A stretch of DNA of 64,000 nt from DATFVA01 sp963832355 (GCA_963832355.1 CAWHTX010000009.1:232399-296398); one strand, 5' to 3'. Shown: positions 37,673 to 47,516, counted from the stretch's first letter. A program made the numbers and translations. The notes: generated by a model from the letters alone, not told the origin.

Positions 37673-38140
37673 TCAGGAATGTGTCATATACTGTCTTAAC
37701 TGTTGAATATAGTTATCAACCCCTCCCTGTACATATCCTGTTTTCAATAGACCGCGGCCGTTTTTATCAAGAAGTATAACTGTCGGGAATCCTTCTACTC
37801 CATACATATCAGCCAGCTGCTGATTATAATATTTTGTTGCATTTGACTGTTGAATGTTCCTTGGAAAATCAATTTTCACCAGAACCAGGTTCTTTTCGGC
37901 AAAATCCTCAAATTCGCTCTTTGAGAAAACTTCATCGCTTAGTCTTTTACACCAGACACACCAGTCAGACCCTGTAAAATTAACCAGTACTACTTTATTT
38001 TCTTTTTTTGCAACAGCCAGAGCATCATTCAGGTCGGTTTTCCAGTTAAGATTATCACTGGTTCCGCTTTTACTGCATCCGGCAAAAAGCATCATCAATA
38101 AGACAGGAAGTACAACTAATTTTTTCACTTTATTCTCCAT
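37673..38140 (-). CDS. Thioredoxin-like lipoprotein
   Basis: A 155-residue exported protein with lipobox LFAGC (Cys at about residue 22). The thioredoxin fold has active site SDWCVWCKRL (CxxC) and the cis-proline segment VEGFPTVILLDKNG. It likely reduces or isomerises disulphides in the periplasm, or serves cytochrome/thiol maintenance (DUF255/YyaL-like N-terminal style). It converges on the small cysteine-rich gene with an 8-base gap. Confidence 0.88.
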   Translation of the reverse strand: MENKVKKLVVLPVLLMMLFAGCSKSGTSDNLNWKTDLNDALAVAKKENKVVLVNFTGSDWCVWCKRLSDEVFSKSEFEDFAEKNLVLVKIDFPRNIQQSNATKYYNQQLADMYGVEGFPTVILLDKNGRGLLKTGYVQGGVDNYIQQLRQYMTHS

Positions 38141-38206
38141 TCCAGATATTTAAATATTTTCATATAATGTGATGGTAATAATTTAAATTAGATTCAGGAA
38201 AAATCT

Positions 38207-38371
38207 TTGCCTAAAACTAAACAAAAAGAATGCCCGTCCTGTGCAATGCAAATACCTGCCGATTCAAAGGTATGTCCTATCTGCGGTTATGAATTTCCTG
38301 AGAATAATAAGTTTTTCAGCATAGTAGTCATAATAATGGTAATTCTTATCCTGCTCTATTTTCTTATTTAA
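38207..38371 (+). CDS. 54-residue zinc-ribbon membrane protein
   Basis: TTG start at 38207 with AGGAAAAA upstream, stop at 38369-38371. The N-terminus is a classical zinc ribbon, ECPSCAMQIPADSKVCPICGYEF (CxxC-x10-CxxC). It is followed by one C-terminal hydrophobic helix (IVVIIMVILILLYFLI). The ribbon would face the cytoplasm. The TTG start and small size make it easy to miss. Its role is unknown. Confidence 0.75.
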   Translation: MPKTKQKECPSCAMQIPADSKVCPICGYEFPENNKFFSIVVIIMVILILLYFLI

Positions 38372-38442
38372 GAGGATTACGCTTCTTATTTATTGTATTA
38401 TCATCCGGGCATAATTATATTTGCTAACAAACTTCAAGGCCT

Positions 38443-39351
38443 ATGAACTCCAAAGTAATACTGCAGACAGATCTTCCCGGCTTAAATCTCGTTAAAAAAG
38501 GAAAAGTCCGTGATATTTACGATGTCGGAGAACATTTTCTTATCGTCTCAACAGATCGTCTCTCGGCATTCGATGTAATAATGCAGCAGGGAATTCCCTA
38601 CAAGGGAAAAGTATTAACGAAAATATCAGAATTCTGGTTCGATTTCACCCGGGAAATAATAACAAATCACCTGGTATCCACTTCAGTTGAAGATTTCCCT
38701 GATGAGTGCAGACAGTATGAGGATGACCTGGAAGGACGCTCCATGCTTGTTAATAAAGCCGAAGTGATCCCTATCGAGTGTATTGTAAGAGGTTATATCT
38801 CGGGTTCCGGCTGGAACGATTATAAATCAACAGGAAAGATATCGGGGATCAGGCTGCCCGGTGGTCTGCAGGAATCAGAAAAACTACCGGAGCCCATATT
38901 TACCCCATCTACAAAAGCGGAATTGGGAACGCACGATGAAAATATTTCTGCTGATGAAGCTGTTAAGATTGCAGGAGAAGACGCTATCGGTAAAATTAAG
39001 TCGGCTGCACTTGATATCTATAATGCTGCTTCACGCTACGCGCTTGAAAGAGACATCATTATAGCCGATACTAAAATGGAGTTTGGAGTTATAGATGGTA
39101 AAATAATTCTTGTGGATGAACTGTTAACTCCCGATTCTTCAAGGTTCTGGCCGGTTGAAAAGTATGAAAAAGGAAGAGCCCAGGAAAGTTACGACAAACA
39201 GTTTGTGCGCGATTATCTTTTATCAATAAAATTCAATAAGAAACCTCCGGCGCCTATATTGCCTGATGACATTATAAACAGAACCAGTGAAAAGTACCTT
39301 GAGGTGCTTTATAAATTGACCGGGAAAAGTCTTGAGAAATCCGCTGATTAA
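38443..39351 (+). CDS. purC: Phosphoribosylaminoimidazole-succinocarboxamide synthase (SAICAR synthetase)
   Basis: Purine biosynthesis: joins CAIR and aspartate using ATP. Characteristic segments are GKVRDIYDVGEHFLIVSTDRLSAFDV, PIECIVRGYISGSGWNDY, KAELGTHDENIS, DTKMEFGV and DELLTPDSSRFW. At 302 residues it is the longer form found in yeast and many Bacteroidota. Its stop directly abuts the ATG of pgsA (39351/39352), starting a compact operon through recX. Confidence 0.96.
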   Translation: MNSKVILQTDLPGLNLVKKGKVRDIYDVGEHFLIVSTDRLSAFDVIMQQGIPYKGKVLTKISEFWFDFTREIITNHLVSTSVEDFPDECRQYEDDLEGRSMLVNKAEVIPIECIVRGYISGSGWNDYKSTGKISGIRLPGGLQESEKLPEPIFTPSTKAELGTHDENISADEAVKIAGEDAIGKIKSAALDIYNAASRYALERDIIIADTKMEFGVIDGKIILVDELLTPDSSRFWPVEKYEKGRAQESYDKQFVRDYLLSIKFNKKPPAPILPDDIINRTSEKYLEVLYKLTGKSLEKSAD

Positions 39352-39948
39352 ATGATACTTCCAAATCAATTAACAATACTTAGAATTATTCTAACTCCGG
39401 TATTTTTGTTTTTCTTTCTATCGGATATTCCTTTATTCAAACTGATCTCGCTGGGTATTTTTATAATAGCTGCTCTAACCGACTGGTATGACGGCTGGCT
39501 TGCAAGGAAGTTCAATTACATAACTAACTGGGGGAAATTCTGGGATCCACTGGCAGATAAGATATTAACTTCCTCTGCTTTCATTGGTTTTGTTATCCTT
39601 AAAATTATACCCCTGTGGATGGTTGTCATAATAATACTTCGGGACCTGGTAATCACTACCCTGAGGGCTTATGCCGATTACAAAGATTTTTCTTTCCCGA
39701 CTAGTTATTATGCAAAGTGGAAGACATTCCTGCAGATGACTTTTTTATATTATTTGTTAATAGCATATGTGGGTTTAACCTCTGCAACTGAGTTTATTGG
39801 CGGCACAGACATTTTCGTTCTGCTAATGAACAGTAACTTTATTTATATATGTATGCTGATTATTACCGCGATAACTTTTCATTCAGGAGTAACATACATC
39901 TATAAAAACAGGAAACTTATAAAGGAATTATTCAATAGTGCGGCTTAA
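39352..39948 (+). CDS. pgsA: CDP-diacylglycerol--glycerol-3-phosphate 3-phosphatidyltransferase
   Basis: Integral membrane CDP-alcohol phosphotransferase making phosphatidylglycerol phosphate. The signature DG-x2-AR-x8-G-x3-D-x3-D is complete in YDGWLARKFNY to GKFWDPLADKI. There are about five membrane helices in 198 residues. The 3' end overlaps the next gene (pgpA), whose product takes the next step. Confidence 0.94.
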   Translation: MILPNQLTILRIILTPVFLFFFLSDIPLFKLISLGIFIIAALTDWYDGWLARKFNYITNWGKFWDPLADKILTSSAFIGFVILKIIPLWMVVIIILRDLVITTLRAYADYKDFSFPTSYYAKWKTFLQMTFLYYLLIAYVGLTSATEFIGGTDIFVLLMNSNFIYICMLIITAITFHSGVTYIYKNRKLIKELFNSAA

Positions 39949-40387
39949 CTTCTTTAACAAACTTCTTGGTTCCGGATTTTACACGGGCTATATTCCTTTT
40001 GCCAGCGGTACTTTCGGAAGTCTCGCGGGGCTGCTTATATATTATATACCCGGATTTGAGAACCCGGCTGTCATCATCCCCGCAATTATCATTTGTAGTT
40101 TCTACGGTGTTTATGTCGGTACTGAGTTTGAAAAGTTTTACGGGAAGGATCCGGCTGAATGTACCATTGATGAGGTCGTTGGTATGTGGATCTCGCTTCT
40201 GTTTTTACCCAAAATCCTGTGGGTTTCTGTTTTAGTATTCCTTTTATGGAGGCTTTTTGATATAGTTAAACCGTTTCCTGCAAGGAAACTTGAGAAACTT
40301 GAAGGAGGACTGGGGATAATGATAGATGATATCATAAGCAGTATTTATGTTTTATTATTGGTACATCTTTTTATATTAATTTTATAG
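39938..40387 (+). CDS. pgpA: Phosphatidylglycerophosphatase A
   Basis: Dephosphorylates PGP to phosphatidylglycerol. The 149-residue membrane protein has GSGFYTGYIPFASGTFGSLAG and ECTIDEVVGMW, then DIVKPFPARKLEKLEGGLGIMIDD, all family marks. It begins with GTG at 39938, overlapping pgsA by 11 bases, so the two successive enzymes are translationally coupled. Confidence 0.93.
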   Translation: MRLNFFNKLLGSGFYTGYIPFASGTFGSLAGLLIYYIPGFENPAVIIPAIIICSFYGVYVGTEFEKFYGKDPAECTIDEVVGMWISLLFLPKILWVSVLVFLLWRLFDIVKPFPARKLEKLEGGLGIMIDDIISSIYVLLLVHLFILIL

Positions 40388-40422
40388 TGCTCTTTATTTA
40401 TAAATTTTAGAAAGTTTGTGGA

Positions 40423-41677
40423 ATGAACGCTCAAATCATTACTGTCGGCGATGAAATTCTGATAGGACAGGTGCTGAATACGAATGCTGCCTTCATAGGG
40501 AAGGAACTTATAGAAAATAATATTAAGGTAAACAAGACCTCCGTAGTGGGAGATACCGAATCAAATATTATAGCTGAATTCGGTAAAGCGATGGAAGATA
40601 ATGATCTTGTTATTGTTACAGGGGGACTCGGGACCTACTCACGATGATATCACCCGCAAGTGCATTGTTAATTTTTTTAATACCGAGCTTGTTAAGAATA
40701 CTGAAGTACTTGATGATATTAAAGCACTCTTTCAAAAGCGCGGAAGGAAAGTTACAAAGGTAAATGAAGGCCAGGCTCTGGTTCCCAAAATAGCCAATGT
40801 CATAAGAAATTCACTGGGAACAGCTCCCGGTGTATGGATAGAAAAGGATGATAAAATATTTGTCGCAATGCCCGGGGTTCCTTACGAGATGACCGAAATG
40901 ATAAACTCATATGTTATACCTGCTCTTAAGGAAAAGATGGGAGAACCTGAAATAATTACTGTCAGGAAGACACTCCTTACCACGGGCATAGCTGAATCTA
41001 CCCTGTTTGAACGTTTGGGCGATCTTAATGAACTTCTGGGTGAATCAAAACTTGCGTTTCTGCCAAGTCAGTTTGGTGTAAGATTAAGGGTAACCTCGGA
41101 AGGAGCGTCGGAGGAAGAGGCAAATAATAAGATCAGCGAAATTGAACAGAAGATTAGAAGTAAAGCAGGCCGTTATATCTTTGGTAAAGAACATGAAGTG
41201 CTTGAAGCAGTAATTGGAAAAATATTAAAAGAACGGGGACTTACTCTTGCGGTGGCTGAGTCGTGTACGGGCGGACTGGTTTCAGATATGCTGACCAATA
41301 TCAGCGGGAGCAGTGATTACTTTGAGAGAGGAGTTGTTTCATACAGCAATGCAGCTAAAGTTGAGATACTTAAGGTTAATGAGGATATGATAGTTGAAAA
41401 CGGAGCGGTGAGCATCGAAGTAGCCCGCCAGATGGCTGAAGGTGTTAAATCGATCAGCGGAACTGACCTCGGCCTCTCTACCACCGGAATTATGGGTCCT
41501 ACCGGGGCTACGGCTGATAAGCCGGTGGGACTGGCCTACATCGGTATCTGCGATGAGAAAGTATGTACGGCCAAAGAATTTCAGTTCGGAGACGACAGGC
41601 TGTTAAATAAGCAGCGTGCGGCACAGGCAGCACTTGAAATGCTCCGCAGGCATCTGCTCGGGATATCGGATGACTAG
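40423..41677 (+). pseudogene. cinA: CinA-family protein (competence/damage inducible, NMN amidase), frameshifted
   Basis: The N-terminal MoaB-like (COG1058) domain begins MNAQIITVGDEILIGQVLNTN. The C-terminal CinA amidohydrolase domain has LAVAESCTGGLVSDMLTNISGSS and TGIMGPTGAT. The frames break inside the conserved segment VTGGLGPTHDDIT: the first frame ends GGLGTYSR and the second resumes at PTHDDIT. Removing one A at about 40633 (GGG-A-CCT) restores a full 418-residue protein. It is otherwise intact, so a sequencing indel is likely. The 3' end overlaps thpR by 8 bases. Confidence 0.9.
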
Positions 41678-42218
41678 GCTTTTCGTTGCTCTGGAAATCC
41701 CGGAGGAGATTAAGGAAAAGATCAAAGAGCTCAGAGAAGAAGCATCAGGCGAAATTACAGATCTTAAATGGGAATCGTTCGAAAAACTTCATTTAACCCT
41801 TAAGTTCATTGGCGAAGTGAAGGATGAACTTGTTGAACCAATTACTGAATCCTTAAGTTTCCTGGAACAATACGATAAAATCAATTGCAGGCTTACGAAA
41901 TTCGGCTTTTTCTTCAAACACGGTCTGCCTCAGATTTTATGGATAGGGTTGTGGGTGGATGCTGTTTTGTTCGGGATCGTTGGGCAGTTAAATGAGAAAT
42001 TGACTAAATTTGATATAGCGGCAGAGGGAAGAAAGTATAAGCCGCATTTAACCCTGCTTAGGATAAAAAAGAGGTTCCCGGAACAGTGGGTTGCAAAATT
42101 CAATAGCTTTATAATTCCGGAGATAAATTTTATTTCAGATCGTATTTTGCTTATCAAAAGTGAACTATTACCTGAATCATCTAAATATACCATAATAAAA
42201 GAGTTTAAATTAAATTGA
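41670..42218 (+). CDS. thpR: RNA 2',3'-cyclic phosphodiesterase
   Basis: 2H phosphoesterase (LigT/ThpR) that opens 2',3'-cyclic phosphates in RNA. The start at 41670 (MTRLFVALEIPEEI) overlaps the cinA stop. The two HxT motifs are HLTLKFIGEV and HLTLLRIKKR. Length about 182 residues is standard. A longer start at 41616 would run deep into cinA and is rejected. Confidence 0.92.
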   Translation: MTRLFVALEIPEEIKEKIKELREEASGEITDLKWESFEKLHLTLKFIGEVKDELVEPITESLSFLEQYDKINCRLTKFGFFFKHGLPQILWIGLWVDAVLFGIVGQLNEKLTKFDIAAEGRKYKPHLTLLRIKKRFPEQWVAKFNSFIIPEINFISDRILLIKSELLPESSKYTIIKEFKLN

Positions 42219-42228
42219 CGGAGGAAAA

Positions 42229-43302
42229 ATGAGTTCAGACAAAGAACAAAAACTCAAAATTATAGAAGATGCAATAACTAGTATTGAAAGGACGTATGGT
42301 AAAGGGGCTATAATGAAGCTGGGTGACGGTGTTATAAACCCGGTTGAATCAATTCCTACCGGTGCGCTGTCCCTTGATGTTGCTCTCGGGATTGGCGGAA
42401 TACCGCGGGGAAGGGTTACCGAAGTTTATGGTCCTGAATCGAGCGGTAAAACAACCCTCTGCCTTCATATAATAGCCGAAGCTCAGAAAACGGGGGGACT
42501 TGCTGCATTCATCGATGCAGAGCATGCACTGGATGTAAATTATGCAAAGCGGCTTGGTGTTGACACTGCCAATCTTCTTATTTCACAGCCGGATTTCGGT
42601 GAGCAGGCCCTCGAAATAACTGATACGCTTGTTAGAAGCAATGCTCTCGATATAATAGTAATTGACTCGGTTGCCGCGCTGGTACCACGCTCTGAAATAG
42701 AGGGTGAGATGGGCGATGCAACAATGGCTGTGCAGGCACGACTTATGTCGCAGGCATTGAGAAAGTTAACAGGGGCTATCTCCAAGTCGAAGACAGCCGT
42801 TGTGTTTATCAACCAGCTGAGAAGCAAGATCGGTGTTATGTTCGGTAATCCTGAAACTACTACAGGAGGTAATGCCCTTAAGTTTTATGCTTCGCTGCGA
42901 CTCGACATCAGAAGGATTGCAGCAATCAAGGACGGAACGGAAGTTGTCGGCAACCGTACCAAAGTAAAAATTGTTAAAAGCAAAGTTGCTCCGCCTTTTA
43001 AGGAAGTTGAGTTCGATATCCTTTACAACGAAGGTATAAGCAAAGCCGGAGATCTCCTTGATATGTCAACTAATCTCGGACTTGTTAAGAAGAGCGGTGC
43101 CTGGTTTACATTCGATGAGGACAGGTTCCAGGGAAGGGAACAGTTCAGGCAGAAGCTTATAGAAGACACTGAAATGTATAAGAAACTTGAAAACCAGGTG
43201 AAGGAAAAACTGAATATTAAATTAAACAAAACTGAAGAAGAGACCAGTAACGGTAAAGATAAAGACAAAGCTCCGGCAAAGGAGAAAAAGTCATCTAAGT
43301 AA
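42229..43302 (+). CDS. recA: Recombinase RecA
   Basis: DNA strand-exchange ATPase and LexA/phage-repressor coprotease. Walker A is GPESSGKTT, and the family block LMSQALRKLTGAISKSKTAVVFINQLR is complete. The 357-residue length includes a Lys/Glu-rich tail. GGAGGA precedes the ATG. The final base of its stop codon is the first base of the recX start. No LexA-like box was recognised upstream, and it lies within an operon. Confidence 0.98.
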   Translation: MSSDKEQKLKIIEDAITSIERTYGKGAIMKLGDGVINPVESIPTGALSLDVALGIGGIPRGRVTEVYGPESSGKTTLCLHIIAEAQKTGGLAAFIDAEHALDVNYAKRLGVDTANLLISQPDFGEQALEITDTLVRSNALDIIVIDSVAALVPRSEIEGEMGDATMAVQARLMSQALRKLTGAISKSKTAVVFINQLRSKIGVMFGNPETTTGGNALKFYASLRLDIRRIAAIKDGTEVVGNRTKVKIVKSKVAPPFKEVEFDILYNEGISKAGDLLDMSTNLGLVKKSGAWFTFDEDRFQGREQFRQKLIEDTEMYKKLENQVKEKLNIKLNKTEEETSNGKDKDKAPAKEKKSSK

Positions 43303-43934
43303 TGAAGATTGAAAGGGTAGTTAAGAAAGACGATGAAAATGTAATTGTCTATCTCGACAACCAGGAAAAGCTTTACCTTTCATACGAAGTATTCTTACAA
43401 AACCGTCTTCGGAAAGATATGGAGATATCTGAAGACGGTTTTTCTTTTTTAATAAGGGAGAACCAGAAATATTTTATTAAAAAGAAAGCATTTGATTACC
43501 TTGGCAGAAGACTGCATTCATATAATGAATTAAAGCTCAAGCTTTTAAGAAAAAAGTATGATAAGGAACTTATCATTGAAGTTCTTGATTCTCTCCTGGA
43601 AAAAAAGTTCCTGGATGATTACGAGTTCGGAAAGCAGTACGCCGAAGAGAAGGTAAGGTTAAAATCATGGGGTAAAAACAAGATAAAGTCAGAGTTGTTC
43701 AAAAAGGGAATCCAGGCCGGTATAATCGATCAAATAGTAAATGAAGAAGAACTCTCGTCTTTAGAGAATGCCGAAGCACTGGCCGAAAAAAAATTAAGGA
43801 TCCTCTCCGCCAGAAATTACGACCGCAGGGTTTTATCCTCCAAACTCTACAGCTACCTTGCCTCCAAAGGCTATGAATATGATATGATTAAAGAAGTAAT
43901 AAGGAAACTGATTGATGAGGAAGAAACTATTTAA
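43302..43934 (+). CDS. recX: Regulatory protein RecX
   Basis: RecA-binding modulator, 210 residues with three-helix RecX repeats: AFDYLGRRLHSYNELKLKLLRKKY, FLDDYEFGKQYAEEKVRLKSWGKNKIKSELFKKGI and a third C-terminal repeat (AEALAEKKLRILSARNYDRRVLSSKLYSYLASKGY). It is coupled to recA by a 1-base overlap. A terminator-like hairpin lies inside its 5' coding region. The 3' end overlaps the convergent nudix gene by 8 bases. Confidence 0.92.
   Translation: MKIERVVKKDDENVIVYLDNQEKLYLSYEVFLQNRLRKDMEISEDGFSFLIRENQKYFIKKKAFDYLGRRLHSYNELKLKLLRKKYDKELIIEVLDSLLEKKFLDDYEFGKQYAEEKVRLKSWGKNKIKSELFKKGIQAGIIDQIVNEEELSSLENAEALAEKKLRILSARNYDRRVLSSKLYSYLASKGYEYDMIKEVIRKLIDEEETI
43400..43450 (+). terminator. Terminator-like hairpin inside the recX coding region
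   Basis: AAACCGTCTTC (43400-43410) and GAAGACGGTTT (43431-43441) form a perfect 11-bp stem. An inner 6-bp stem (AGATAT/ATATCT) sits beneath a GGAG loop. TTTCTTTTTT follows at 43441-43450. It sits about 100 bases after the recA stop, within codons 33-50 of recX. It would end most recA transcripts and leave low readthrough for recX. Confidence 0.75.
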
Positions 43935-44337
43935 CACTATTCTGTAAAGTGGTGATCAATTTAGGTATATCAGGAATTGTAACCTTCGATGACGCCTCCT
44001 CAGCACTGAACCATTTCCGCTTACGCAGCTCCTTTTCAGGGTAGTCATCTAGCATCTTAATTACTTCCATCGAGAATATTTTCATATGCGTCACCCCCAT
44101 CCCTTTTTTCAGTTCTACCGTACCAAGCTCAATGGTTTCGTTTGAACCAATTATGCCGGCTTCTTCAAACGCTTCTTTCTTTGCTGATTCGAAAGGGGAG
44201 AGATTAAACTCGATATATCCTTTTGGGATTATCCACTTTTTTTTCTTGATGGATGTAATCAGAAGGACTTCAAGAACACCGTTATTCTTTCGGTAGGGAA
44301 TTACTCCGGATTGTTTAAAATTGAATTCCAGTTTCAA
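43927..44337 (-). CDS. NUDIX hydrolase
   Basis: A 136-residue nucleoside-diphosphate-linked-moiety hydrolase. The Nudix box runs from GYIEFNLSPFESAK to KEAFEEAGI. The catalytic glutamates (KEAFEE) are kept, while the first box Glu is Leu and the usual Arg is Lys. The N-terminus (SGVIPYRKNNGVLEVLLITS) and KKWIIPKGYIE resemble diadenosine/inositol polyphosphate phosphohydrolases of the DIPP type, but the substrate cannot be fixed. Confidence 0.88.
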   Translation of the reverse strand: MKLEFNFKQSGVIPYRKNNGVLEVLLITSIKKKKWIIPKGYIEFNLSPFESAKKEAFEEAGIIGSNETIELGTVELKKGMGVTHMKIFSMEVIKMLDDYPEKELRKRKWFSAEEASSKVTIPDIPKLITTLQNSVK

Positions 44338-44378
44338 ACCTGATTTGCTCTCCTCTGAATTAGAATATAACAGATACC

Positions 44379-45624
44379 TTATACCGGCAGAACCTGGTTC
44401 TTGGCAATAACCACAATCCCGCTTTCGGTCACGGTGAATTTCTTCTTATCTCCCTCGAGATCAAAGCCTATCTCATATCCCTCCGGAACATTTACATTTT
44501 TATCGATTATGGCCCTGCGGATTCGTGCGTGGCGCCCGATATTACAGTTATTCATTATAATGGAATCTGTAATGTAGGTGTAACTGTTTACCCTCACATT
44601 CGGGCCCAGCAGCGATCTTTCAACCAAACCGCCCGATACAATCGAACCGTCGCATATAAGAGAGTTCAGCGTCCTTCCCACACGCTCACCTTCGTGAGAT
44701 ACAGTCTTGGCAGGAGGGAACTGGTACTGGTAGGTTCTCATCGGCCAGGTCTGGTCATACATATTAAATTCCGGCGAAATGCTTATAAGGTCCATACTGG
44801 CTTCAAAATAACTGTCGATAGTTCCAATGTCCTTCCAGTAAGGTTTTTGCTTCTTATTTTCATCATGGAAGGGATACGCCAGAACATCTTTTTCGCCTTT
44901 AACCATATAAGGAATTACATCGTGTCCGAAGTCGTGGTTCTTAATCTTTTTCTTCTCCATATCTGATGAGAACTTCCCGCAGGATATCGGCATTAAAAAC
45001 GTAAATTCCCATATTTATAAACGAGAAGCCTGGTTTGTCAGGTATTTCGGGGGGATTCGGAGGTTTTTCAATGAACGACTGTACATGATAATTCTCATCA
45101 ACTCCAACTATACCGAACCGGTGAGCCTCATCTTTCGGTACGTCGATACAGGCTATTGACATAGCAGCCTTAGAATCCACGTGGTACTGAAGCATCTTCA
45201 GATAATCCATTTTATAAATATGGTCTCCGCTTAAAACCAGTACCCACTTAGCTCTTTTTTCGGCAGAAAATAGATTCAAATTTTGATATATTGCATTTGC
45301 CGTTCCAAGGTACCAGTCATTATTAAGCTTCCGCTGCGGAGGAACATTGTAGATGAATTCCCCCAGTTCAGGATTAAAAATACTCCATGCCTCGTACAGA
45401 TGCTGATTAAGAGAATCGGATTTATACTGAGTCAGGACGTAGATCCTGCGGAGACCTGAATTAAGGCAGTTTGATAACGCAAAGTCGATAATCCGGTATT
45501 TACCGCCGAATGGTACCGAAGGCTTACTTCTTACTTGTGTTAATGGATGCAGTCTTTCTCCCTGTCCTCCCGCAAGCAGCATAGTAACTGTGTCGCGAAG
45601 AATCGAAGATCCGGGAAATGTCAT
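44379..45624 (-). pseudogene. glgC: Glucose-1-phosphate adenylyltransferase, frameshifted
   Basis: Makes ADP-glucose for glycogen. The N-terminal nucleotidyltransferase part (45624 to about 44950) has LAGGQGERLHPLTQVRSKPSVPFGGKYRIIDFALSN. The C-terminal left-handed beta-helix part (VSHEGERVGRTLNSLICDGSIVSGG, NCNIGRHARIRRAIIDKNVN) lies in another frame. The break is at the five-base homopolymer 44947-44951. One base fewer there joins IRYGEE to KIKNHDFGHDVIP and yields a normal protein of about 415 residues. Sequencing indel is more likely than decay. Confidence 0.92.
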
Positions 45625-45738
45625 AAATTTATGACCCTCATATTTAAGAATGTAACGGCATTTAATATATCCAATTATGATTTGATTGGCAATTATGGAA
45701 ATTGTTAATTTTATTTATAGTTAAGGAAATTACTAATT

Positions 45739-45921
45739 ATGTTAAACAAGTCACTTTCATTCGCTGCTGTAACCGGTACAAAAATAAAAAGATCATCAGG
45801 TATGAGCCTAAGAACAAAAATTATCTCGGGAATTTTGTTTATCGCCTTCTTCACCGTGGGCTGGTATTTCGGACTTTCACCCATAAAGCAAAGCATCCGT
45901 GCTTCGCTTGAGAAGCGGTAG
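45739..45921 (+). CDS. Possible 60-residue membrane protein
   Basis: Short frame with a basic N-terminal half and one hydrophobic helix (IISGILFIAFFTVGWYFGL). It ends 27 bases before, and in the same frame as, the M1 aminopeptidase start, but two in-frame stops separate them. It may be a real small membrane protein, or a remnant of a signal anchor of the peptidase. The ribosome-binding site (AAGGAAATT) is poorly spaced. Confidence 0.35.
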   Translation: MLNKSLSFAAVTGTKIKRSSGMSLRTKIISGILFIAFFTVGWYFGLSPIKQSIRASLEKR

Positions 45922-45948
45922 CAAAAATAAACAATAAACTAGTCAACC

Positions 45949-47516
45949 ATGCCGTCCGTTTCTGTTCCCTCAGATTATATTTCAGAGGCACAGTATAAAC
46001 TGGATGTTCTTCACTATGATATAAACCTGGATCTCTACCCGGAAGATCAGCTGTTGAAAGGACGTGTTGTACTGAAGGCGGCATTAAAAGATAAGAGTCT
46101 TAACGAAATTGACCTTAACCTTTACGATAACCTGACGATTTCCTCCCTTACAGTTGACGGTAAGCCTGCAAAGTATGAAAATGAAGATACCAGGCTGAGA
46201 ATTGAAACCCCGGCATCCTCTCTCCCCGATACTTTTAATATTGAGATAAGTTATGAAGGGAAGCCCGAGAGGAAAGGACTTGGTTCCTTCAGCTTCGGGA
46301 AGAAATACGGACACTGGGTCGTTTACAATCTCAGTGAACCGAACTACGCCTCAACATGGTTCCCCTGCAACGATCTTCCTTCTGATAAGGCACTGCTTGA
46401 TATGTACATTACGAATGATACAACTTATGTGTCTGCCTCTAACGGTATCCTGGTGGACAAGACAACGGAAGGGGCCAGGAGAACCTATCACTGGAAAACA
46501 TTATACCCGATCTCAACTTATCTAATCTGTCTTTATTCATCAGTCTATACTTCGTTTAGCGAAAGCTACGTTTCACAGGACAAGCAGGATACCATGCCCA
46601 TCGAGTATTATGCCTTTCCTGAAGATCTTGAAAATGCGAAGATTGATTTCATGGGACATTCGGAGTTTATCGATTTCTTTGCAAAGAAGTTCGGCGAATA
46701 TCCTTTCTTAAAGGAAAAATACGGGGTTGCTGAATTCCTGTGGCAGATGGGTGCAATGGAACATCAGACCCTGACAGGAATAGGTTCGAACTTTGTCAGC
46801 GGCAGAAGATTCTTTACCGACGTTTATATTCACGAACTCGCTCACCAGTGGTTCGGCGATGCTGTTGGTCCTGCCACGTGGAAAGATATCTGGCTGAATG
46901 AAGGATTTGCCACCTACTGTGAGGCACTCTATTCAGAGCATCTTGCGGGACCGAAGGCCCTTCGCTCATCAATGATGAGTAAATTCGATGAGAGCTTCTC
47001 CGGCACTCTGTATAATCCCGGCGGCGACCTGTTCAGTTCCCTTGTTTACGATAAAGGAGCATGGGTGCTGAATATGCTGAGATGGGAAATAGGCGACGAT
47101 GCTTTTTTCAGGACTCTCCGTGCGTATTATCAGAAATTCAAATACAGAATGCTTCTACCGACGATTTTAAGGAAGTATGCGAAGAAACCTCCGGAAGGAA
47201 CCTCAATCAGTTCTTTAAGCAGTGGGTTTTTGTTGGAAATAACATTCCCGTCGTAGATTATAACTGGGAAACTGAGAATGAAGACGGTAAGTACAAGGTA
47301 ACATTACGACTTGAGCAGACCGAAAAAGGATACAATGATTATGATCTTCCCATTGAATTCTCATTTAAGTCGGAATCGGGCGAAACGAAGCTTGAGAAAG
47401 TCAGGCTTAATGAAATTAGTAATTCCTACACTTTTTCACTGGATTTTGCGCCTATAGAAGTAATTCCCGACCCGGATAACCACTTACTCGTTTATTTCAG
47501 CTTAAAAGGCGACTAA
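45949..47516 (+). pseudogene. M1-family zinc aminopeptidase, frameshifted
   Basis: Gluzincin aminopeptidase of about 520 residues. The N-terminal beta domain starts SEAQYKLDVLHYDINLDLYPEDQLLKG. The exopeptidase segment is GAMEHQTLTG. The zinc site is HELAHQWFGD with NEGFATYCEALYSE. The first frame ends at 47256, and the true C-terminal part, in another frame, has STDDFKEVCEETSGRNLNQFFKQWVF. The frames meet near 47148, where one A seems missing (AGAATGC for AGAAATGC). No signal peptide is seen in the main frame. Confidence 0.88.

Noticed and set aside
40601..40700. Programmed ribosomal frameshift in cinA, glgC or pbp1A
   Set aside because: The break points lack a common slippery heptamer with a downstream structure, and these families are not known to use frameshifting. 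Single-base consensus errors explain all cases more simply.
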